NCBI RefSeq assembly: GCF_003932785.1
Contig: NZ_RQYT01000001.1
Coordinates: 124,001-188,000 of the forward strand
Length of the DNA: 64,000 nt
Direction of reading: 5' to 3'
Source of the DNA: Arachnia propionica
Lineage (GTDB): Bacteria > Actinomycetota > Actinomycetes > Propionibacteriales > Propionibacteriaceae
Part shown: positions 42,495-55,135 of the stretch, in pieces
Layout of the letters: each line of letters starts with the position of its first letter
How positions within the stretch are numbered: the first letter of the stretch is position 1
Translations under genes and position numbers: made by a program
Notes under the pieces: generated by a model
What the model was told of the DNA's origin: nothing
The model's input: only the letters and a program-made list of their open reading frames with translations
Databases searched by the model: none

Positions 42495-43783
42495 GAGTGT
42501 CCCTTGACGAAGTGCATGCCGTCGGCAGCGGGCGGCCTCACCCGACCCACCAGCCCCGCGACCGCGATGATCGTGGCGAGGTAGGGCAGCATCTCGATGA
42601 AGTGGCTCGGGATGGGCAGCGCCATGAGCTTGGTGGACTGGGCGAAGGCGCGGGTGAAACCGAAGAACAGCGCCATCGCCGCCGCGAGCAACGGATGCCA
42701 GCGGCCCATGATGACGGCGGCCAGGGCGATGAAGCCGTTGCCCGCGGTGATGTTGTTGTCCTGGAAGCCCCCGCCGAAACCGACGGTGAAGTACGCGCCA
42801 CCGAGACCGGCCAGCAACCCGCCCAGCAGCACCGACTGCGCCTTGGTGGAGATCACCTTGATGCCGACGGTGTCCGCCGCGTGCGGGTGCTCGCCCACCG
42901 CGCGGACCCGCAGCCCCCACTTGGTGCGGTAGAGCAGGAACCACACCAGCGGCACCGCGATGATCGCGAGGAAGGACAGCGGACGCTGGGTGAACAGGAT
43001 GGGGCCGATGAACGGCAGGTCCGACAGCCACGGCACGTCCCACGGCAGCGTCGCCGTCACCGAGTTCCACCTGCCCGGGTCGCGCTTGACCAGCTGGTTG
43101 AAGATGAAGCTCGTCAGCCCCGTCGCCAGCAGGTTCACCACCACACCGACGATGACGTGATCCACCAGGTACTTCAACGTGAACAGCGCCAGCACACCGG
43201 CCATGAGGAAGCCTGCGATGGCCGCGGCGACCAGGGCCGCCACGACCGACTTCGTGACCGAGAACGTGACGGCGGCGGCGAAGGCGGCGGCGAGGAACTG
43301 CCCCTCGATGGCGATGTTGACCACACCGGCACGTTCCGACAGGACCCCGGCGAGCACCCCGAACAGCAGCGGGGTGGAGTACTCGATCGTGGAGTTGAGC
43401 TGGCTCGTCAACGTGAAGGCCAGGGAGGAGGACGCAGCGGCCCACACGATGAACCCGACGAGGATCCCGGCACCGGCCAGGCAGCCCGCCAGCACCCGGA
43501 GGCGCGGCGACAGCCGCCCTGACAGGATCCCGATCCCGCCACCCACGGTGAGCAGCGCACACATCAACAGCGTCGGCGGGCCCGGCACCTCGATGGTGGG
43601 CAGCTGCACATCAGCGAAGGCATCGGACAGCGCGATCCGGCCCGTGGCCGAGGCCGTGAACATCATGACCAGCAGCAGCAGACCGAGGACGACGACCAGC
43701 ACTCCGCTCGAGATGCGGGTGAACCGCGCCTCCGGGGACTCGACCTGCTCCACCGTCTCAACGATCTGGGTGTCGGCGCTCAT
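42491..43783 (-). CDS. Nucleoside ABC transporter permease (second)
   Basis: A 430-residue permease of the BPD_transp_2/NupQ-like family with about ten transmembrane segments. Typical conserved stretches include VNIAIEGQFL, AGFIALAAVIMGRWHP and VRAVGEHPHAADTVG. It forms the membrane channel with the upstream permease for nucleosides delivered by the BMP lipoprotein. The ATG overlaps the upstream stop by four bases. Confidence 0.9.
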   Translation of the reverse strand: MSADTQIVETVEQVESPEARFTRISSGVLVVVLGLLLLVMMFTASATGRIALSDAFADVQLPTIEVPGPPTLLMCALLTVGGGIGILSGRLSPRLRVLAGCLAGAGILVGFIVWAAASSSLAFTLTSQLNSTIEYSTPLLFGVLAGVLSERAGVVNIAIEGQFLAAAFAAAVTFSVTKSVVAALVAAAIAGFLMAGVLALFTLKYLVDHVIVGVVVNLLATGLTSFIFNQLVKRDPGRWNSVTATLPWDVPWLSDLPFIGPILFTQRPLSFLAIIAVPLVWFLLYRTKWGLRVRAVGEHPHAADTVGIKVISTKAQSVLLGGLLAGLGGAYFTVGFGGGFQDNNITAGNGFIALAAVIMGRWHPLLAAAMALFFGFTRAFAQSTKLMALPIPSHFIEMLPYLATIIAVAGLVGRVRPPAADGMHFVKGHS

Positions 43784-44961
43784 GCCGCGACCTCCTTGGA
43801 CTTGACGGATTCAGCGCGGCTGGCTCGCCGTTGCTTGAGGAAGGGCAGCAGCCACACGACGAAGGCGGGGGCGGCGACGAAGAGGACGATGAGGGCCTGG
43901 ATGAGGTCGGTCAGTTCCTTCGGCGTGTTGGCCAGGGTCTGCATCGAGGTCCGACTGGCCTTGAGAGCCCCGAAGAGCAGGCCGCCCAGGACCACACCGA
44001 GTGGGCGGGAACGCCCGAGCAGGGCCACGGTGATGGCGTCGAAGCCCAGGGTCCCGATGATCGTCCCGGTGAGCTGGGGCGGGAACCCGGTCAGGGTGTC
44101 GGGGGCGGTGACGAGGATGACGCCACCCAGTCCGGCGAGTCCACCGGCGATCGCCATCGAGAGGAAGGTGATCCTGGCCACGGAGGCGCCCGAGGTGGCG
44201 GCAGCGTGCGGGTTGATGCCGACGGCCTGCAGCTGGAGTCCGAACTTGGTGCGTTCCAGCAGCCACCAGCACCCGAAGGCCGCGAGGAGGGCAAGGACGA
44301 ACCCGAGATGAAGTCGGCCGCCATCGACCCGTGGCAATGTCGCCGACCACTCCAGCACCGGGGCGATCGGGTCGTTGCGGCGGGGATCCCTCATGAAGGG
44401 TTGCAGCATGAGGTAGGCGAGGATGTTGAGCGCCACGTAGTTCATCATGATGGTGAGGATCACCTCATGGGCCCCGGTGCGGGCCTTGATGAGGCCGACG
44501 ATCCCGCCCCAGACCGCGCCCAGCACGATGGCGGCGGCGATGACGAGGGGAAGATGGATGAACAGGGGCAGGCCCTTGATGGAGAAGCCGAGGTAGGCGC
44601 CGATCAGGGCACCCATGATGGCCTGCCCCTGGGCCCCGATGTTGAACAGCCCGGTGCGGAAGGCCAGGACCACACTGAGCCCGGCCGCGATGAGCGGGGC
44701 CGCCTCGGCGGTGGTGTTGCTCAGGGCGACGAGCGACCCCACGGACCCGATGAACATCGCACCGTAGGTGCTGGAGATCTTCGTCCAGGTGGCGGCGAGA
44801 GCGTCAGACGGTCGGGCGAAGAAGTACGAGTAGGTGGCCATGATGTCCGCGTCGGAGACCACCATGATGACGGCGGCGACGAGAAAGGCCAGCAACAGGG
44901 AAGCCGCCGTGATGAGGGCGCCTGTCAGCCAGGCCGAGCGGCCCCGGTTCGTGGTGCTCAT
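43780..44961 (-). CDS. Nucleoside ABC transporter permease (first)
   Basis: A 393-residue NupP/YufP-like permease. The pattern FNIGAQGQAIMGALIGAYLGF near residue 110 and QLQAVGINPHAAATSG later are characteristic. About eight to ten membrane segments are predicted. It is coupled to the ATPase upstream and the second permease downstream by 4-nt overlaps. Confidence 0.9.
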   Translation of the reverse strand: MSTTNRGRSAWLTGALITAASLLLAFLVAAVIMVVSDADIMATYSYFFARPSDALAATWTKISSTYGAMFIGSVGSLVALSNTTAEAAPLIAAGLSVVLAFRTGLFNIGAQGQAIMGALIGAYLGFSIKGLPLFIHLPLVIAAAIVLGAVWGGIVGLIKARTGAHEVILTIMMNYVALNILAYLMLQPFMRDPRRNDPIAPVLEWSATLPRVDGGRLHLGFVLALLAAFGCWWLLERTKFGLQLQAVGINPHAAATSGASVARITFLSMAIAGGLAGLGGVILVTAPDTLTGFPPQLTGTIIGTLGFDAITVALLGRSRPLGVVLGGLLFGALKASRTSMQTLANTPKELTDLIQALIVLFVAAPAFVVWLLPFLKQRRASRAESVKSKEVAA

Positions 44962-46505
44962 GCCCCTGCCTCCTCTTCCTGGACCGATGCCACGGCGTCC
45001 TCATGACTGATCCCGGCCATCATGAGGCCGAGCACGTTGCGTGGGGTGTCCGGTGGGACGATCCCGACGATGCGGCCGCGGTACATCACCGCGATGCGGT
45101 CGGCCAACGACTCCACCTCGTCGAGCTCGGTGGAGATGATGAGCACCGCGGTCCCCTTGTCCCGTTCCGCGACGATCCGGCCGTGGAGGAACTCGATGGC
45201 GCCGACGTCGACGCCACGGGTCGGCTGGTTGGCCAGCAGCAGCGACAGCGGTCGGGACAACTCTCGGGCGAGCACGACCTTCTGCTGGTTTCCTCCCGAG
45301 AGGGACTTCACCGGCTGGGTGTGGGAACCGGTACGGATGTCGAACTCCTCGACCCGCTCGATGGCATTCCGGTTGATCCGTTCCAGGTCGAGGTTGCCCC
45401 GCTTCGAGAAGGCGTCGAGGTTGTCCAGAACGAGGTTCTGCGCGATGGAGAAATCGCCGACGAAGCCATCCCGGTGCCGGTCCTCGGGGACGTAACCCAG
45501 ACCTGCCGCCAAGGTCCTCGCCGGAGACATCCGGGTGATGTCGACCCCGTCGAGGGTGATCGTCCCCGACACCGGGGTGGTGGTGCCGAGCAGCGCCTCG
45601 GCGAGCTCGGACTGGCCATTGCCCTGAACACCCGCGATGACGATGATCTCCCCGCCGCGCACGTCGAGGTTCAGATGGTCGACGGCGACGGAACCGGACG
45701 GAGCCGTGACGACGAGGTCCTGGATCCGGAGCCGCTCCGCCGAGGGGGTGGCCTCCTCCTTGGCCACCTTGAGCTCCACGGCCCGACCAACCATGAGGGC
45801 GGCCAGGTCGGCCTCCGAGGAGTCCGGCTCGGCCCGGCCCACCACCTTGCCGCGCCGGATCACCGTGATGTCGTCGGCGACCTGCCGGACCTCGCGGAGC
45901 TTGTGGGTGATGAAGACGATGGCCCGACCCTCATCACGAAGGGCCTGCATGACCCCCATGAGTTCTTCGATCTCCTGAGGGGTGAGGACGGCGGTGGGCT
46001 CGTCGAAGATGAGGTACCGCGCATCCAGCGCCAGCGATTTGAGGATCTCGACGCGCTGCTGGATGCCGACGGGGAGGTCCTCGACGAGGGCGTCCGGGTC
46101 GACGTGGAGCCGGTAGCGGGCGGAGAGCTCCTTCACCTTCTCCCGGGCCTGCCGGACGTCGAGGAGACCGAACGATCCCGGCTCGTGGCCGAGCACCATG
46201 TTCTCCGCCACCGTGAAGGGGGGGATGAGCATGAAGTGCTGGTGCACCATGCCGATACCCGCCGCCATCGCCTGGCGTGGATCACCCAGCCGCAGCACCT
46301 CATCGCCGAGGACGATCTCTCCCTCGTCAGGGGTGAGCAGGCCGAAGAGGATGTTCATCAGCGTGGACTTCCCGGCCCCGTTCTCACCGAGCAGACAGTG
46401 GATGCGTCCGGGAACCACGTCGATGCTGATGTCGTCATTGGCGGTCAGGGCGCCGAATCGCTTGGTGATGCCTCGCAGGGACAGCACCGGGGGCGTCTGG
46501 GTCAC
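44958..46505 (-). CDS. Nucleoside ABC transporter ATP-binding protein, tandem domains
   Basis: A 515-residue double ABC ATPase (NupO/RbsA-like). The N-terminal domain has GENGAGKSTLMNILFG and YLIFDEPTAVLTP. The C-terminal domain has a modified Walker A GVQGNGQSELAEALLG, the signature LSGGNQQK and LLANQPTRGVDVGA. Degeneracy of the second Walker A is normal for this class. I chose GTG 46505 behind GAAGGAGGAG; the ATG at 46544 has no such site. A large hairpin separates it from the lipoprotein gene. Confidence 0.92.
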   Translation of the reverse strand: MTQTPPVLSLRGITKRFGALTANDDISIDVVPGRIHCLLGENGAGKSTLMNILFGLLTPDEGEIVLGDEVLRLGDPRQAMAAGIGMVHQHFMLIPPFTVAENMVLGHEPGSFGLLDVRQAREKVKELSARYRLHVDPDALVEDLPVGIQQRVEILKSLALDARYLIFDEPTAVLTPQEIEELMGVMQALRDEGRAIVFITHKLREVRQVADDITVIRRGKVVGRAEPDSSEADLAALMVGRAVELKVAKEEATPSAERLRIQDLVVTAPSGSVAVDHLNLDVRGGEIIVIAGVQGNGQSELAEALLGTTTPVSGTITLDGVDITRMSPARTLAAGLGYVPEDRHRDGFVGDFSIAQNLVLDNLDAFSKRGNLDLERINRNAIERVEEFDIRTGSHTQPVKSLSGGNQQKVVLARELSRPLSLLLANQPTRGVDVGAIEFLHGRIVAERDKGTAVLIISTELDEVESLADRIAVMYRGRIVGIVPPDTPRNVLGLMMAGISHEDAVASVQEEEAGA

Positions 46506-46595
46506 GGCTCCTCCTTCATCGGGGCGCACACACTCTAGCGTCACTTCTCCTCCTCGTGGTCCGGCTCGGCGGGCTGGACCCGGAAGAGAGCATTG

Positions 46596-46656
46596 CGGGT
46601 GACGGACGTGGAGGGAGCGCCCGATGCGGGCACCCCCTCCAGAGTCGCGTCACCCG
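46596..46656 (-). terminator. Three-tier hairpin between the BMP lipoprotein and ATPase genes
   Basis: Nested perfect arms: CGGGTGACG/CGTCACCCG (46596-46604, 46648-46656), TGGAGGG/CCCTCCA (46609-46615, 46635-46641) and GCCC/GGGC (46619-46622, 46628-46631). Starting 4 nt after the lipoprotein stop, it probably lets only part of transcription through and raises lipoprotein over ATPase. Confidence 0.7.
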
Positions 46657-46660
46657 TGGC

Positions 46661-47791
46661 TCACTGCTGCTTGGGCAGCTCCACCACGATCTTTCCGGCG
46701 ATGATGTCGGCCTTGATCGCCTCGAGCTCCGACTTGGTCTCCGCGGAGACCTTGGAGTCGAAGTCGTGGAACTCGGAGAGGTTCACTCCACCGTTGGCGA
46801 GGGTCCCGACGTACTCCTCGGCGGAGAAGGAACCGTCCTTGGCGGCCTTGATGGCGTCGAAGACGGCGACGTCCATGGCCTTCTCGACGGAGGTGATGAT
46901 GACGTCCTTGTAGTCGGGGGCGGAGACGTAACCGTCGGTGTCGACCCAGATGGCGTTGACCTTGCCTCCGCTCTCCTTCACCGCGGCCAGCGCACCCAGA
47001 CCCGCGGGACCGGCGACCGGCAGGATGATGTCGGCTCCCTGGGACATGAGGGTGTTGGCGGTGTTCTTGCCGCCGGTCGTGTCACCGAAGGGGTCGTTGC
47101 CGCCGATGAACTGACCGTCCTGGGCCTCGTGGCTCCAGCCGAGGACCTCGACGTTGGCGTTCTTGGCCTTGTTGTAGTGGGCCACGCCCTGGGCGAAGCC
47201 GTCCATGAAGATGGTGACGGTCGGGTAGTTGGCCCCACCGAAGGTTCCGACCTTGCCGGTCTGGGTCAACGACGCGGCGACGTAACCAGCCATGAAGGCA
47301 GGCTCGGCGGTGTTGAAGGTGAGGCCCTTGGCGTTGTCGACGCCCTCGAAGGAGCCGAAGTCGACGATGGCGAACTTGGACTCGGGGTTCTGCTTCGCGG
47401 CGGACTCGGTGGCCTTGGCCAGGGCGAAGCCCACGGTGATGACGATGTTGCACTTCTGATCGATCATGGCGGCGACGTTGCCCGCGTAGTCGGCCTCGGC
47501 CTGGGACTCAAGTTCGGCGGTCTGGACGCCGAGCTCCTCCTTGGCCATCTGAAGCCCCTTGTAGGAGGTCTCATTGAAGGACTTGTCGTCGAAGCCTCCG
47601 AAGTCGGAGACCATGCAGGCCTTGAAGTCACCGGTGGGGGCCTCGCCACCGCCGGTGCTGGAGGAGGCGGAGGCCGAACCGGACGCAGCGGTGCTGCCCG
47701 ACGGGGTGCTGGTCGGGGCCTGGGCGCAGCTGGTGAGCGCGAGGGCGCCAGCGGCGGCGAGGGTGGCGAACTTGAGGAGGGACTTGGTCAC
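46661..47791 (-). CDS. BMP-family nucleoside-binding lipoprotein
   Basis: A 376-residue substrate-binding lipoprotein with signal peptide, lipobox LTSC and a Ser/Gly/Thr-rich linker, followed by a BmpA/PnrA domain. The domain shows CMVSDFGGFDDKSFNETSYK, the purine-nucleoside-binding start, and KAKNANVEVLGWSHEAQ. It captures nucleosides outside the membrane for the ABC permeases. The GTG at 47791 has CTGGAG upstream. The long N-terminal extension of the open frame is not coding. Confidence 0.9.
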   Translation of the reverse strand: MTKSLLKFATLAAAGALALTSCAQAPTSTPSGSTAASGSASASSSTGGGEAPTGDFKACMVSDFGGFDDKSFNETSYKGLQMAKEELGVQTAELESQAEADYAGNVAAMIDQKCNIVITVGFALAKATESAAKQNPESKFAIVDFGSFEGVDNAKGLTFNTAEPAFMAGYVAASLTQTGKVGTFGGANYPTVTIFMDGFAQGVAHYNKAKNANVEVLGWSHEAQDGQFIGGNDPFGDTTGGKNTANTLMSQGADIILPVAGPAGLGALAAVKESGGKVNAIWVDTDGYVSAPDYKDVIITSVEKAMDVAVFDAIKAAKDGSFSAEEYVGTLANGGVNLSEFHDFDSKVSAETKSELEAIKADIIAGKIVVELPKQQ

Positions 47792-47885
47792 AGGGACACT
47801 CCAGACTGCTCGATGTGATTGATGAGAGGTCGATTGACGATACCCCGCGCGAGTGTCCCGATCCCACCTCCGCGCCGAATCGTTA

Positions 47886-49100
47886 TCAGCTTGAAACCTG
47901 ATTGACCAAAGCGATGGCGGAACGCACCATGCGTCGGGTGGTCTCCTGCCAGAAGGGCTCCTGACCACGGAACGGGCCGGTTGCCAGGGAGATCACGACG
48001 GCGGCGGCGCGCAGCCTCAGCTCAACCGGGTCGACCCGCCTGTCGAACACCGGCACCCAGCGTGCGAGGAGGTCACGGACGCGAGCCTCCTGCTCCCGGT
48101 TCATCCGTTGGATCGTGGACAGGTGCGCGATGAGGCAGGCCAGGTCGTCGGCCCTGCTTCCCGGCCCGATCGTGTCGATGTCGAGGATGCCCACCACGCG
48201 CCCCCCGTCGACGTGGACCTGACCCTCGTGGAAGTCACCGTGGGTGGGTTCATGGCCCGGCGGGACACCGGCGAGGCCGGACTGGATGCGTCGGGTGACC
48301 CGGTCCAGGTCGTCACGGACCTCCGGCAGCGCCGCGGCGACCACCTCCGAGTAGTGTTCGACGGCGTCGCTCCACGGCGGCCGCCGGTCCAGGCGCGTCA
48401 CCGAACGCGGCATGGAGTCGAGGACCTCGACGAGCTCCTCCGCCGTGCACGGATCCACCGGGTCGAAGATGGCCTTGGCGAGGGGACGGCCCGGCAGGGC
48501 CTCCAGGAACATGAGGTTGTCCCTCGTGGTGAAGGCCACCCTCGGTGAGGGAACCCCGGCCGCCTCCAGCAGCCGGTGCCTGGCGAGGGTGTCCTCGAAC
48601 TGCTTGCCCCGGATCGCCTTGACGTAGTAGGTGGTGCCCTTCGCCGCGAACCGGACGACGGCCCGCCGCCGGGGCCGGTAGCCGACGATGTTGAGCTCCA
48701 GGTCCTGCCCGGTGACGGGTTCGTGGAAGAGGCGTGCCGCGTTGACCAGGTCGGCGAGCCGCTGCGGGTAGGCCACGCGGGCCAGGCCGGGAAGGTCGGG
48801 ATCGTTCGGGTAGATCCACACCGCGACCTCCCGATTCCCGTCGGCGAAGACCTCCGCCCCCCGGTCGGACTTCGACAGCTTGCCGCGGCGGGCCGACACC
48901 CCCAGCAGCTCGGTGCGCTCGCCGTGCGGCCAGGCGACGCGGGCGAGGTAGGTGGCGGTGGTCGACTGGTTGGGGTTGGAGTCAACATGCTCCAGCGCCC
49001 AGGTGAGAAGTCTCCCCCCGGCGTGCTCGATGGCCGCCCTGAGCAGCGGTCCCGCCCCGGGGCCCGTCAGGAGCTCGGATCCGTCGTCACTGGGTCTCAA
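47886..49100 (-). CDS. Aminoglycoside-phosphotransferase-fold kinase
   Basis: A 404-residue protein whose C-terminal half is an APH/choline-kinase fold, with catalytic loop PTHGDFHEGQVHV and metal motif GILDIDTIGPGSRADDLA. The N-terminal 140 residues look like a cap domain and recall maltokinases and other actinobacterial APH-like kinases. The substrate is not evident. Resistance is not implied. The TTG start at 49100 follows AGGTGGACG and overlaps the CBS-domain gene by 14 nt, so they are translated together. Confidence 0.75.
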   Translation of the reverse strand: MRPSDDGSELLTGPGAGPLLRAAIEHAGGRLLTWALEHVDSNPNQSTTATYLARVAWPHGERTELLGVSARRGKLSKSDRGAEVFADGNREVAVWIYPNDPDLPGLARVAYPQRLADLVNAARLFHEPVTGQDLELNIVGYRPRRRAVVRFAAKGTTYYVKAIRGKQFEDTLARHRLLEAAGVPSPRVAFTTRDNLMFLEALPGRPLAKAIFDPVDPCTAEELVEVLDSMPRSVTRLDRRPPWSDAVEHYSEVVAAALPEVRDDLDRVTRRIQSGLAGVPPGHEPTHGDFHEGQVHVDGGRVVGILDIDTIGPGSRADDLACLIAHLSTIQRMNREQEARVRDLLARWVPVFDRRVDPVELRLRAAAVVISLATGPFRGQEPFWQETTRRMVRSAIALVNQVSS

Positions 49101-50415
49101 CGTCCACCTGCCTCACCGACAACCAGGCGGCTCGACGGCCGTCCATCTCCTCAACCGTGAACCGCCAGGTCGTGCTCGCGTCCGGGGCCTCGCCCGGCTC
49201 GACGGGGGACAGCCCGACCTCCACCGAGGCACCCTGCCAGGGCAGGCGCCCCAGCACCGCCATGACGTAGCCGGCGACGGTGTCGTACGGACCGTCCGGG
49301 ATGACGTGGCCGGTGAGCTGGGCGAACTCCTCGATCGTGGCGAGACCGTCCAGCCGGTTCAGCGGGTCGAGACGCGACGGCCCCGAGGCGTCGTCGACGT
49401 CGTACTCATCGGTGATGTCCCCGATGAGTTCCTCCACGAGGTCCTCGAGGGTGACGATCCCCGCGGTCCCCCCGAACTCGTCGCGCACGATCGCCATGTG
49501 CGAGCGGGCCGCCCGCATGGCGGAGAGGGCCCGCAGCAGCTTCACGGTCTCGGGCAGGCTCAACACGGGTCGAACGATGGTTCGGAGCTGCCCCGACCGG
49601 GCGGACTCGTCGAGGTCCATGAGGTCGCGGACATGGCAGAAACCGATGACCCTGTCGACGGAGCCGTCGGTGACGGGGTAACGGGAGTGCGGCGCCCCCC
49701 GCACCTCCTTGTAGGCGCGCTGGAGCGGCATGTCCGCGGGCAGGAAGTCGACCTCGGTCCGCGGCACCATCACCTCACGGAGGCTGAGCTGGCCGGCGTC
49801 GAAGACCTCATCGACGATGCTGCGTTCCTCCTTGCCCAGCGTCGTCGACACCGAAACCATGGCCCGAAGCTCCTCATCGGTGACGCCGTCCTTGGCGCGG
49901 TTGGGATCGCCGCCGAAGACCCGGACGACGAGATCGGTCGACACCCCGAGGAACCAGATGACGGGACGGGCCAGCGCGGCGATCCCCGCCACGAGCGGGG
50001 CCAGGGCCAGGGCGTACCCCTCGGCCCGCTGCATGGCCAGCCGCTTCGCGCTCAGCTCCCCGACGACAATGGAGAAGTAGGACACCACCACGGTGATCGC
50101 CACCAGCGCCACGCTCGCAGCCACCGACTCCGGCAGCCCCCAGCCGACCAGCACCGGGGTCAGCCGGGCCGCGATCGTCGCGCCACCGTAGGCCGCCGAG
50201 AGGAACCCGGACAGGGTCACCCCGATCTGCACCGCGGACAGGAAGAGGTTCGGGTCACTCGTGAGCCGCTCGATGGCGCGCCCCCGCTTGCCCCTGGTGG
50301 CCAGCTGCTTGACCTGGGACTCCCGCAGGGTCACCAGGGCCATCTCGGCGGCAGCGAATGTGCCCCCGATCAGGATGAACAACGCGATGAGCGCGATGTC
50401 GCCTGCCACCGACAT
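49087..50415 (-). CDS. CNNM/CorC-type membrane protein with CBS pair
   Basis: A 442-residue protein of the so-called hemolysin family. Three to four transmembrane helices in the N-terminal CNNM domain (residues about 1-180) are followed by two CBS domains (VMVPRTEVDFLP; RDEFGGTAGIVTLEDLVEELIGDI) and a C-terminal CorC_HlyC domain. Members are linked to magnesium or cobalt homeostasis. Toxicity is a historical label. The start overlaps the purU stop (TGATG). Confidence 0.87.
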   Translation of the reverse strand: MSVAGDIALIALFILIGGTFAAAEMALVTLRESQVKQLATRGKRGRAIERLTSDPNLFLSAVQIGVTLSGFLSAAYGGATIAARLTPVLVGWGLPESVAASVALVAITVVVSYFSIVVGELSAKRLAMQRAEGYALALAPLVAGIAALARPVIWFLGVSTDLVVRVFGGDPNRAKDGVTDEELRAMVSVSTTLGKEERSIVDEVFDAGQLSLREVMVPRTEVDFLPADMPLQRAYKEVRGAPHSRYPVTDGSVDRVIGFCHVRDLMDLDESARSGQLRTIVRPVLSLPETVKLLRALSAMRAARSHMAIVRDEFGGTAGIVTLEDLVEELIGDITDEYDVDDASGPSRLDPLNRLDGLATIEEFAQLTGHVIPDGPYDTVAGYVMAVLGRLPWQGASVEVGLSPVEPGEAPDASTTWRFTVEEMDGRRAAWLSVRQVDVETQ

Positions 50416-51254
50416 CAGCGGAAGATCACCGTCCGGTGCCCGTCGCTGAGGACCCGGTGCTCCGCGAAGAGCCTGACCGCCTCGGCGAGGGTCTGCGACT
50501 CCTGGGCCTGCCCCTTGCGCACGAGCTTCGCCACACTCATGGTGTGGTCGACCCGCACGACGTTCTGCTCGATGATGGGGCCCTCGTCGAGATCGCTCGT
50601 CACGAAGTGCGCGGTGGCCCCGATGAGCTTCACCCCGCGCGTGTGCGCCTGACGGTAAGGGTTGGCCCCCTTGAACCCGGGCAGGAAGGAGTGGTGGATG
50701 TTGATGGCGCGCCCCGCGAGCCGCTCACACAGCTCAGGGCTCAGGATCTGCATGTAGCGGGCCAGGACCACCAGTTCGACCTGCTGCTCCTCGACGACCC
50801 GCAGCACCTCCGCCTCGAAGTCCGCCTTCGTCTCGGGCAGGACCACCCGGTGGGTGAACGGGATGCCGTAGAACTGCGCCATCGAGGCCAGTACCTCGTG
50901 GTTCGCCATGATCCCGACGATGTCCACGGGCAGCTCACCGGCCCGCCACCGGAACAGCAGGTCGTTGACGCAGTGGCCGGCCTTCGACGCCAGCACGAGG
51001 GTGCGGGTGGGGCGAGAGGCGTCGTGCACCTGGAAGGTGGCGCCGAGCCCGTCGGCGACCTCCGCGACCCGGGCGCGAAGCCCCTCCAGCGATGCCCCCT
51101 CGACGGCGATGCGGGTGAAGAAACGTCCCGAGTCCGGCGAGCTGAACTGCTGGAGCTCCGTGATGTTGCCACGGGCGGCGACGATCGATCCCGTGAGGGC
51201 GTGCACGATCCCCGGCCGATCGGGGCAGTCGAGCGTCATGACGAGTTCCTGCAT
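50415..51254 (-). CDS. purU: Formyltetrahydrofolate deformylase
   Basis: This 279-residue enzyme hydrolyses 10-formyl-THF to THF and formate. The N-terminal ACT domain (LTLDCPDRPGIVHALTG, residues about 1-80) is followed by a formyltransferase core with the catalytic Asn-His-Asp triad in AINIHHSFLPGFKG and TSDLDEGPIIEQ. It balances one-carbon units for purine synthesis. TAGGGT lies 7 nt before the ATG. It is divergent from the cobN riboswitch. Confidence 0.93.
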   Translation of the reverse strand: MQELVMTLDCPDRPGIVHALTGSIVAARGNITELQQFSSPDSGRFFTRIAVEGASLEGLRARVAEVADGLGATFQVHDASRPTRTLVLASKAGHCVNDLLFRWRAGELPVDIVGIMANHEVLASMAQFYGIPFTHRVVLPETKADFEAEVLRVVEEQQVELVVLARYMQILSPELCERLAGRAINIHHSFLPGFKGANPYRQAHTRGVKLIGATAHFVTSDLDEGPIIEQNVVRVDHTMSVAKLVRKGQAQESQTLAEAVRLFAEHRVLSDGHRTVIFR

Positions 51255-51261
51255 GGGCGCA

Positions 51262-51267
51262 ACCCTA
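51262..51267 (-). promoter_or_regulatory. -10-like hexamer of purU, leaderless
   Basis: TAGGGT on the minus strand with a 7-nt spacer. Confidence 0.6.
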
Positions 51268-51312
51268 TTGCATCGGCGTCGCTGCGCCCTGCACCAACGG
51301 GTGAGGAGCCGC

Positions 51313-51318
51313 TAGGCT
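51313..51318 (+). promoter_or_regulatory. -10-like hexamer for the cobN leader RNA
   Basis: TAGGCT. Using the spacing of the leaderless genes, it predicts a transcript start at about 51325, at the first base pairs of the riboswitch P1 helix. Confidence 0.55.
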
Positions 51319-51323
51319 GAGGC

Positions 51324-51409
51324 TGCCCTGAGGCTCTGGAACCCGGTTGGATTCCGGGACGGTCCCGCCACTGTGACGCAACAGCGAAGTCAGGAACATC
51401 CACAGGGCA
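51324..51409 (+). promoter_or_regulatory. Cobalamin riboswitch upstream of cobN
   Basis: An 86-nt element with the family landmarks: GGAACCCGGTTGGATTCCGG (P3 region), GGTCCCGCCACTGTGACG, and the B12 box AGTCAGGAACATCC. It is closed by a 7-bp P1 helix, TGCCCTG (51324-51330) with CAGGGCA (51403-51409). It ends 40 nt before the cobN start. Repression of cobN by adenosylcobalamin is expected. It is shorter than the classic 180-200 nt form, lacking much of the peripheral region. Confidence 0.87.
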
Positions 51410-51449
51410 CCTCAACCACCCGGACGCGGATCCAGACGGAGGACAGACC

Positions 51450-55111
<3,662 letters not shown>

Positions 55112-55115
<4 letters not shown>

Positions 55116-55135
55116 GGGAGCGCCCGCGTCCTCAC
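55112..55135. terminator. Small hairpin between convergent cobN and cobF
   Basis: GTGAGG (55112-55117) and CCTCAC (55130-55135) flank a 12-nt loop. The arms overlap both stop regions, so it is a weak bidirectional candidate. Confidence 0.35.
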
